Shown here: positions 58,514 to 64,000 of the stretch, piece after piece
Layout of the letters: each line of letters opens with the position of its first letter
Position numbering within the stretch: the stretch's first letter is position 1
Source: Tolypocladium sp. Sup5 PDA-1
Lineage: Eukaryota; Ascomycota; Sordariomycetes; Hypocreales; Ophiocordycipitaceae
Direction of reading: 5' to 3'
Length of the DNA: 64,000 nt
Assembly: GCA_000750105.3 (NCBI GenBank)
Contig: JPHH03000012.1
Span: 372,001 to 436,000, forward strand
Program-made: the position numbers and the translations under genes
The notes under the pieces: generated by a model
Database searches by the model: none
What the model was told of the DNA's origin: nothing
What the model saw: only the letters and a program-made list of their open reading frames with translations

Positions 58514-59950
58514 AGGAAGCTGGAATTTTGAGCGTAGTCTCCTCGCTGCGATATCCAACATAGCACTGTGCTTTGCAGTGCAAACTGGGCCAGCTGAACG
58601 TTGTTTCGGGGCTATATCAAAAAGTGTTCCCCCTCTTTTACTTGGTTCTGTACAATATTTCTTGTTTCAAATCTCTCTTCAGGAGCATGTGGGTTTTTCG
58701 ACACCGCAAGGGGAGATATCAGAATGGCATTGATTTCGGCGGCGGGCGGTTGGAATCGCTCCTCGTGGGCCTTGTTGCATGGCGTCTGTCGGCAGGCATA
58801 GCATCTCCATCAAGATCGGGGCTTTCCGCAGGCTCGCGTCTCGGGTTACGGCATCTGGCAACCAATTGCGCCGGGGGTTGCTGTATGCTGCTGCATGCAT
58901 GCAGGCGGGACGGACTAGAGCTGTCAAGTGGGACGATGCGCCCCCAATGACTTGGTTGCGACAGGCTCCGAGGCCAGCCCATGCGCTGAGAGGATGGATG
59001 TTTTCGGTCGCGTGGTCCCAAGAGCATACAGGGCTCGTGCCGTGTGACGAGTCACGACATGACGAGCGCTGGAGCGACAGAATCCGGCCTGGCCGGGGAA
59101 CCGAGGTTGCGCACCCGGCCCCCGACCCAGTTGTCGTATGCAGCGCTTGACGAGAAACGGACCTTGGCAGGCATGGGGCGTCGTCTCTTTTTTTTTATTA
59201 CTTCCGACGCACCTGGATCCATCTCTTGACAGTGGAGGACTCTCCTCTACGCGGGAGACCCGCCGCAGCCCAAGCACCGCGTCCCACTGCCGGGACGTCG
59301 GGCCAGCCCGTGACAGACGACGGAATGGCCTGAGGTGTGGGCTGGCGATGATTGAAGGCGGCGACGTCCGGGCCACGGGTGGCAGGCGGCGATGAGACAT
59401 TGGAAAGCTGAACCATGACGGGCGTTTGGGGGAGGCTGTCGTTTGTAGCACCTTGGATCAACGGAGTGTAGGCGAGACGGTGTTAATGGGCTCTCTGTCG
59501 GTCTTGTTTTAAAACGTCGAGTGCGCAGGGTGGGTGGCTGAGTCTATCGATATCCAATTGTTGTAAATTTTGTTATTGGGTAGGGTTTCCATGAGTTGCA
59601 ACAGAGGCTGTTTTCTTGCACCTTCGCCATGATCTTTGATTTTGAATTCTTCGTGACTGGTGAAGTTGAGCTTGAGTCTATCGTGTACGAGTAGTCAATC
59701 TGGCCAAGCTGTTGGTCGTGTGACGCCTTCCCTAGCGCACGGGTTGCGTGGGCCGGTCGCTGATAAGATAAGAATCCGCCCCCAATTTCTTTGGCGTCAC
59801 GACATCCATATTGAATCTTCGCTTCATATGAGCTTCACCATGAGCTGCAAGGCACCAAAGGCTTAGCCAACCAGCGCCAAACACCGCCGACGTTATTTAT
59901 GCAGACCGGGCGCTTCCATCACATATCACATACCCGGAGGACCAGGCGCC
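58514..59950. other. Intergenic region between the VIB-1-like and DUF2011-like genes
   Basis: About 1.4 kb with the 3' UTR of the former and the promoter of the latter. No gene was recognised. Confidence 0.5.
59762..59772 (+). promoter_or_regulatory. Overlapping GATA-factor sites
   Basis: GATAAGATAAG gives two adjacent HGATAR-type sites about 180 bases upstream of the DUF2011-like start. Such pairs bind AreA/NIT2-class GATA factors in fungi, but use here is unproven. Confidence 0.35.
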
Positions 59951-60864
59951 ATGTTCGAATTGCCCGAGGCCAAGAGGTTGGTGCTAGCGCATGCTCACGG
60001 CTTGTCACGTTGTGCCACTGACTCCGATGCAGAGTTCGCCGAGAAGACCTGAAGGGCTCAGATGGATCGGATTGGAGCGATAATGGGGGCGACGCCATCG
60101 ACGCAGACTTGCAGGCGCGGTTGAATGCGCAAATCGCAAGGTCCCTCGGTCTCGATGCGGGCGGAGTCGAGCCACTGAACCGACCGGCCGAGGAGTCTCG
60201 ACCAAAGACTGAGAGGCCTGATGCCGAACCTACGGGCAACAGAGACGGCGCAGAGGAGACTCGCAGTGGCGACAATGTAGACGAGGATCTAGGCGAGTTC
60301 GAATTCCGGCTGTTCAGCTCAACAGCAGCCGCCCCCAAGGTTGTACTGGAAAACGACAAGGAGGCGCAAGGCGAAGGCGGGCTTGTCGCAAAGCGACCTA
60401 CGTCGTATTTCCTTGTTACAGATGTCCCTACAGCGTTGAAGCGGCAATATGAGTTCGCCGCAGTGAGCGGCGAGGAGGTCCTGGATCGATCACGCTGGAA
60501 GCGATGGGGGGTCGAACTACCCTGGAAAGTAACCTCGAAAATCACCACCACGAGGAAAGCAAAGCCGGGGGACGAGGGCACGGAGACGGGTAGGATAGAA
60601 GAAACCCCGGACCCGGCCAAGAGGAAGCGGCCTGGCAAGAAGACACGGATCGCGTTGCGGACCAAAGAGAGGGCGAAGAGGGCACAGGAGGAGACGGCAA
60701 CGAAGAAACAGATGGACAAGGAAGAGCATCTAAAGGACAAGAAAAAGAGGCTGAATAGGTTAAAGAAGCTGAGGAAGAGGGCTAAGGACAAGGAGAAGAA
60801 GATGGCGGCCAAGGGCGAAGGGGAGACTGCTGGGTCGGATGGCGATTCTGACGACTCGGAGTAG
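59951..60864 (+). CDS. DUF2011-like basic fungal protein
   Basis: Two exons, 59951-59976 and 60033-60864, with a 56-bp intron (GTTGGT..TGCAG) that splits an Arg codon; 285 residues beginning MFELPEAKRVRREDL. The N-terminal part is acidic (SDWSDNGGDAIDADL), the middle carries FEFRLFSS and a conserved-looking block RSRWKRWGVELPWKV, and the C-terminal 100 residues are Lys/Arg-rich and probably coiled-coil (KKKRLNRLKKLRKRAKDKEK), ending in an Asp/Ser tail. This is the layout of the fungal DUF2011 family; the basic, helical C-terminus suggests a nucleolar or RNA-associated protein, but that is inference. No experimental function is known to me. Confidence 0.85.
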
Positions 60865-61324
60865 AATGCCATTTTAGCGGACAGAATAATGATGACGACG
60901 GGCGACATTTACAAGTGAATAAACTAGTCGTATAACGATATTTCGAGAGACAATTACCCAGATCGGACTCTCATGGACGTCTCCCGCGCGCTTTACGTGC
61001 TGAACTGCTGATACGCCACTGGTACCAGCGCTGCAGGGACTTGGCCGCTAGCCAATAGGGGGGGGGGGCCTTGATGGTCGCCAACCGCGTGGGAGCTTCG
61101 CAACCAAACGTGGACCCCTCCACTCCTAAATCAACCGCCATCGACACGCGACAACAGCCCAGCAGCGCGGTACACGGCCGCAGCAGACGCAAGCACGCAT
61201 TGAGAAGCGAGGGCACCCATGGAGTGAAGCAGGCGAGCTCTCGAGGATCGATCTTGGCGGGGCCCACGATGTGCCACGGAGGACGGAAAATCCACAGCCT
61301 GACCAACGCCAGCAGACCGACAGC
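60865..61324. other. Promoter region of the Far11/STRIP-like gene
   Basis: About 460 bases including a short G-run near 61.06 kb. The frame upstream of ATG 61325 is open but has no ATG. Confidence 0.45.
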
Positions 61325-63962
61325 ATGAACAGCTTGTGGCCCTCGAGGGCGACGCAGGACGCCACCGAGCCCGCCAAACCGACCGAGGACGTGGCCGATA
61401 CGGGAGAAGTGGCAGAAGACACTGGGCCCGGCACCGAGCAGCAGCTCGAGAAGCCTCCTCCCGTCCCAGCTCCGCCAACGCGACCTGGCCTCCCGCGCAA
61501 TGCCCTCCAGCCGGGCCCTCCTCTACCTCCAGCCGGCCCATCCCAGGGCAGAGGCAGGCCACAGCAGCAATACCAGCTGCAATTCCAGCAGCAGCAGCAA
61601 CAGCAGCAGCAACAACAGCAACAGCTGCAGCAACAACAGATGCAGCAGCAACAACAGCAGCCTCCCGGGCCGACCGACTCGCTCTCCCTGCTGCAGCTGC
61701 GCCGCATCGTCGCCGAGGTGAACCGCGCCGAGCCCGTGGCCTACGACTTTGTCTACGCGGACACGGGCCCGCACGCCGAGGAGATTGACGAGTGGTTCGT
61801 GTACCAGTTCTGGCAGTGGGTGCGGCTCAACGCGGCGCAGAAGGCGTTCGAGTGGCACTGGAACCACGAGTCGGGCGGCAGCCACGCGTGGGAGGACTCC
61901 GACAACGACACGCGCGCGCGGTTCATACAGGCAGCCATCGCGGGCGTGCAGTCCAACGATGCGGCGCTGCGGTCGGCGTCGATTGGCAAGCTGGTGTACC
62001 TGGTGCTCGGGCGATGGGGGGACACGGCGATGCCGAATGCGACGAGCGGCGAGAGCAGGTCCATTGCCAGTATCCCGCAGCTGCAGGCGATCAAGGGGGG
62101 CGTGGAGTGCCTGACGTCGCTCGAGGGCCTGCCCGTGATATGGGAGGCGCTGCGGAACTGCTTCGAAGTGCATTGGTATGTTTCGCTACGGGCAGTGAGG
62201 TGTGGGAGCTGGAGCTGACGACTACAGGTCTGGTGACATCCAGCAGCAGGCCAGCCCCCAGGAGGCTCAGGACGAGCTGATGAATCTCATGACCATCATG
62301 TACATTGCCATCCAGGAGACGCTCAGCGACCCAGAGGACATGTCGTCTTCGTACGGAAAGCTCCGTATGTCTCCATACTCCCCATGCCCGCCATTATTCA
62401 CAACACTGACCCTGGACTAGTCGAGCTGAACCCCTCGCTTGTCGACTTTATGCTCACGGCAACCTCGAAGCTCCGATGGGATGAACAGAGCACTATGCCT
62501 CATACACAGGCGAGTCTAGTCTACTCAAAAGCGGTGATAGAGATGTTGCTGACTGAAGCAGATCTTTCTGCTTTTCTGGAAATCCATTCTGCTCGTTTTT
62601 GGCGGAACCAAGGACCTCGAGAAGCTAAAGAAGGCTACCAGCGAGATGACAAACGACGGCCAGGATAAGGAGACAATCACCGCGTCGCCTTTGGACTACC
62701 ACGTGTTCCGTCAGGAAATCACATCCAAATACCCGGCATATATTCCTCCTCATCCAGTGATACCCCTCGAAGCAGACAATGCCTCGCTCCTCCCTCCCCT
62801 GCCGCACGTGTCATCCAGAAGCATCGCATCAAGTGGCATAATTCAGACACCGGGGCACGCTCAAAGCGGCGGTGCCTCCATCCTTCACCAGCCAGTTCAC
62901 ATCGCCACTCCTGCCCCGTCACCCCCTCCGTCGCCCGGAGTTGGAGGCAAGGGGGGGAAGAAGCAAAACTACCAGACGAATCAGAATTTCCCTTTCATGT
63001 ACCCTCCGCTCGACGCTACCAGTAACAGCGCCGGCGGGAAGGGTATGGCTGGTCTTCATGACCTGCTGGTCAGCCGGAGATGGGAAGGCAGTGACATTCC
63101 AGCGTCGATTCTCGAAGCCGGCGAGCTCTTCTCGTCCCGTGTCAGGATGACTCGGGGAACCCGGCAGCTGTGGGACGAGCGCGAGCGGTTCCTCAAGTAT
63201 GAGCGCGGCTGGGGGCTATCAGACGATGACGATGACATTGACGGTCTCAGTCTTGATGAGTTGACGCTCGAAGAGAAAGAGGTGCTCAAGGAGCTCAAGG
63301 CGGAGGACAGGAGAGCCACTTTGCCGCCTCCGTCAGAGGAAGAGGTGGACTTTGGCCCAAGACCCGACCGACTGAGCGACAGGGATAAGCAGAGGCTGGT
63401 GGCGGTAGAGAGGTTCTACGTAAGTACTTTGTCGCTGCTTGACATGAGAGACCTGGCTGACACGCTTCCTCGGCAGCGAGAGTCCCTGCCTCACCTGCAG
63501 TCATTGGTGATTGTCCTCTTGCGGCCGATTCTGGCCAATGTCACTGCAATTGTGACGCAGCAGGCGGCGCAAATTCCCAATGGGATGGCTAGGGGTAACA
63601 ACCCGGGCATGAATGGTGGCCCTGCCGCTCAAAAACCGCCAGAGATGGCTGGGCAAATACCCCATGTAGAGGAGCCAGAGCCGTCTCCCGAGGAGATTGA
63701 CGCGGCGAGGACGCGGGAGATTACATCCAAGGCCATGACTGGCATTCTGCTTTTGTTGTTGAAGTGGTTGAGAATATCCCGTGAGTCACCCCGAGCAGGA
63801 GTCTTGAGTTGTTGCTAACGACGGCTATACAGATGTGCTCAAGTTTGAGTATTTTACGCAGCTTCTGCTGGACTCAAACTACATTCCGCTTGTCCTCAAG
63901 CTCTTTGCGCACCAAGACATTCAGCAGGTGGTGGACAGCAAGATGGACCGTGTCGAGAACAG
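61325..63962 (+). CDS. FAR11: Far11/STRIP-family STRIPAK scaffold subunit (partial)
   Basis: The homologue of yeast Far11, animal STRIP1/2 and Neurospora HAM-2/Sordaria PRO22, a scaffold of the STRIPAK phosphatase-kinase complex needed for hyphal fusion and development. Exons in the window: 61325-62175, 62228-62364, 62421-62509, 62562-63419, 63477-63780 and 63833-63962; the gene continues past the right edge after a GTGAGC donor at 63963. A Pro-rich N-terminus and a long polyglutamine tract precede the N1221 domain (from SLLQLRRIVAEV through WQWVRLNAAQKAFEWHW and IFLLFWKSILLVFGGTKDLE). The text then runs through a Pro-rich linker to HVLKFEYFTQLLLDSNYIPL, the start of the second conserved half. 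The third intron (62510-62561) uses a GC donor. Confidence 0.93.
61586..61660 (+). repeat. CAG/CAA polyglutamine tract in the Far11-like gene
   Basis: Twenty-five codons of CAG/CAA, interrupted by one Leu and one Met. CAA interruptions make it less slippery than a pure repeat. Confidence 0.9.
62510..62561 (+). other. GC-AG intron in the Far11-like gene
   Basis: The exon ends ACACAG and the intron begins GCGAGT; it ends GAAGCAG before ATCTTTCTGC. Removing the 52 bases joins MPHTQ to IFLLFWKSILL, the conserved order; no GT donor fits. Confidence 0.85.
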
Positions 63963-64000
63963 GTGAGCAAGGAAGACCCCCTGTGTTGCTGGCGGAAGCT

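Overview
The window looks like nuclear DNA of a filamentous ascomycete, most likely a sordariomycete and plausibly of the order Hypocreales. Support: short introns (mostly 50-130 bp) with GT..AG ends and CTNAC-type branch points; GC-rich coding; recognisable fungal genes (glucose-repressible GRG-1/CCG-1, a VIB-1/XprG-type Ndt80 factor, a Far11/HAM-2 STRIPAK subunit, LAS1, LYS9); and patches that look RIP-mutated. Exon structures were built by hand from splice sites and reading frame; every complete model below closes to a multiple of three. No database search was possible, so names rest on recognised motifs.

Layout. 1-10 kb: class II-like eIF4E (+), a small EF-hand protein (-), an APH-fold kinase-like protein (+), glyoxalase II (-), LAS1 (-). 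10.7-11.7 kb: an acidic-tailed fungal protein of unknown role (-), followed by about 10 kb (11.7-21.8 kb) with no gene I can support. 21.8-31.2 kb: a ketohexokinase-like PfkB kinase (-) divergent from an NAD kinase (+), a CHR-family transporter (+), tRNA-Ser(AGA), an EBP/EXPERA membrane protein (+) and GRG-1 (-). 34.8-40.2 kb: a seven-TM protein with a long tail (+), then dolichyldiphosphatase (-) divergent from saccharopine reductase (+).

40.4-44.3 kb is a decay zone: an F-box/LRR-like relic with a frameshift, two minus-strand decayed genes with stops or frame breaks, TpA-rich sequence, and a 17-bp direct repeat. 45-47.2 kb holds an RWD-RBR ubiquitin ligase (+). A second gene-poor stretch (47.2-56.4 kb) precedes the VIB-1-like regulator (+). 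The right end has a DUF2011-like basic protein (+) and the 5' part of a Far11/STRIP homologue that runs off the window.

The genes are mostly unlinked housekeeping and regulatory functions; I see no biosynthetic cluster, operon, CRISPR array or intact transposon. The most notable signals are an intron in the PfkB gene that appears to start with GA instead of GT, a GC-AG intron in the STRIPAK gene, an intergenic 9-bp motif family (TACTCCGTA/TACGGAGTA), a near-perfect hairpin after LAS1, and the paired decayed genes at 42.3-43.6 kb.
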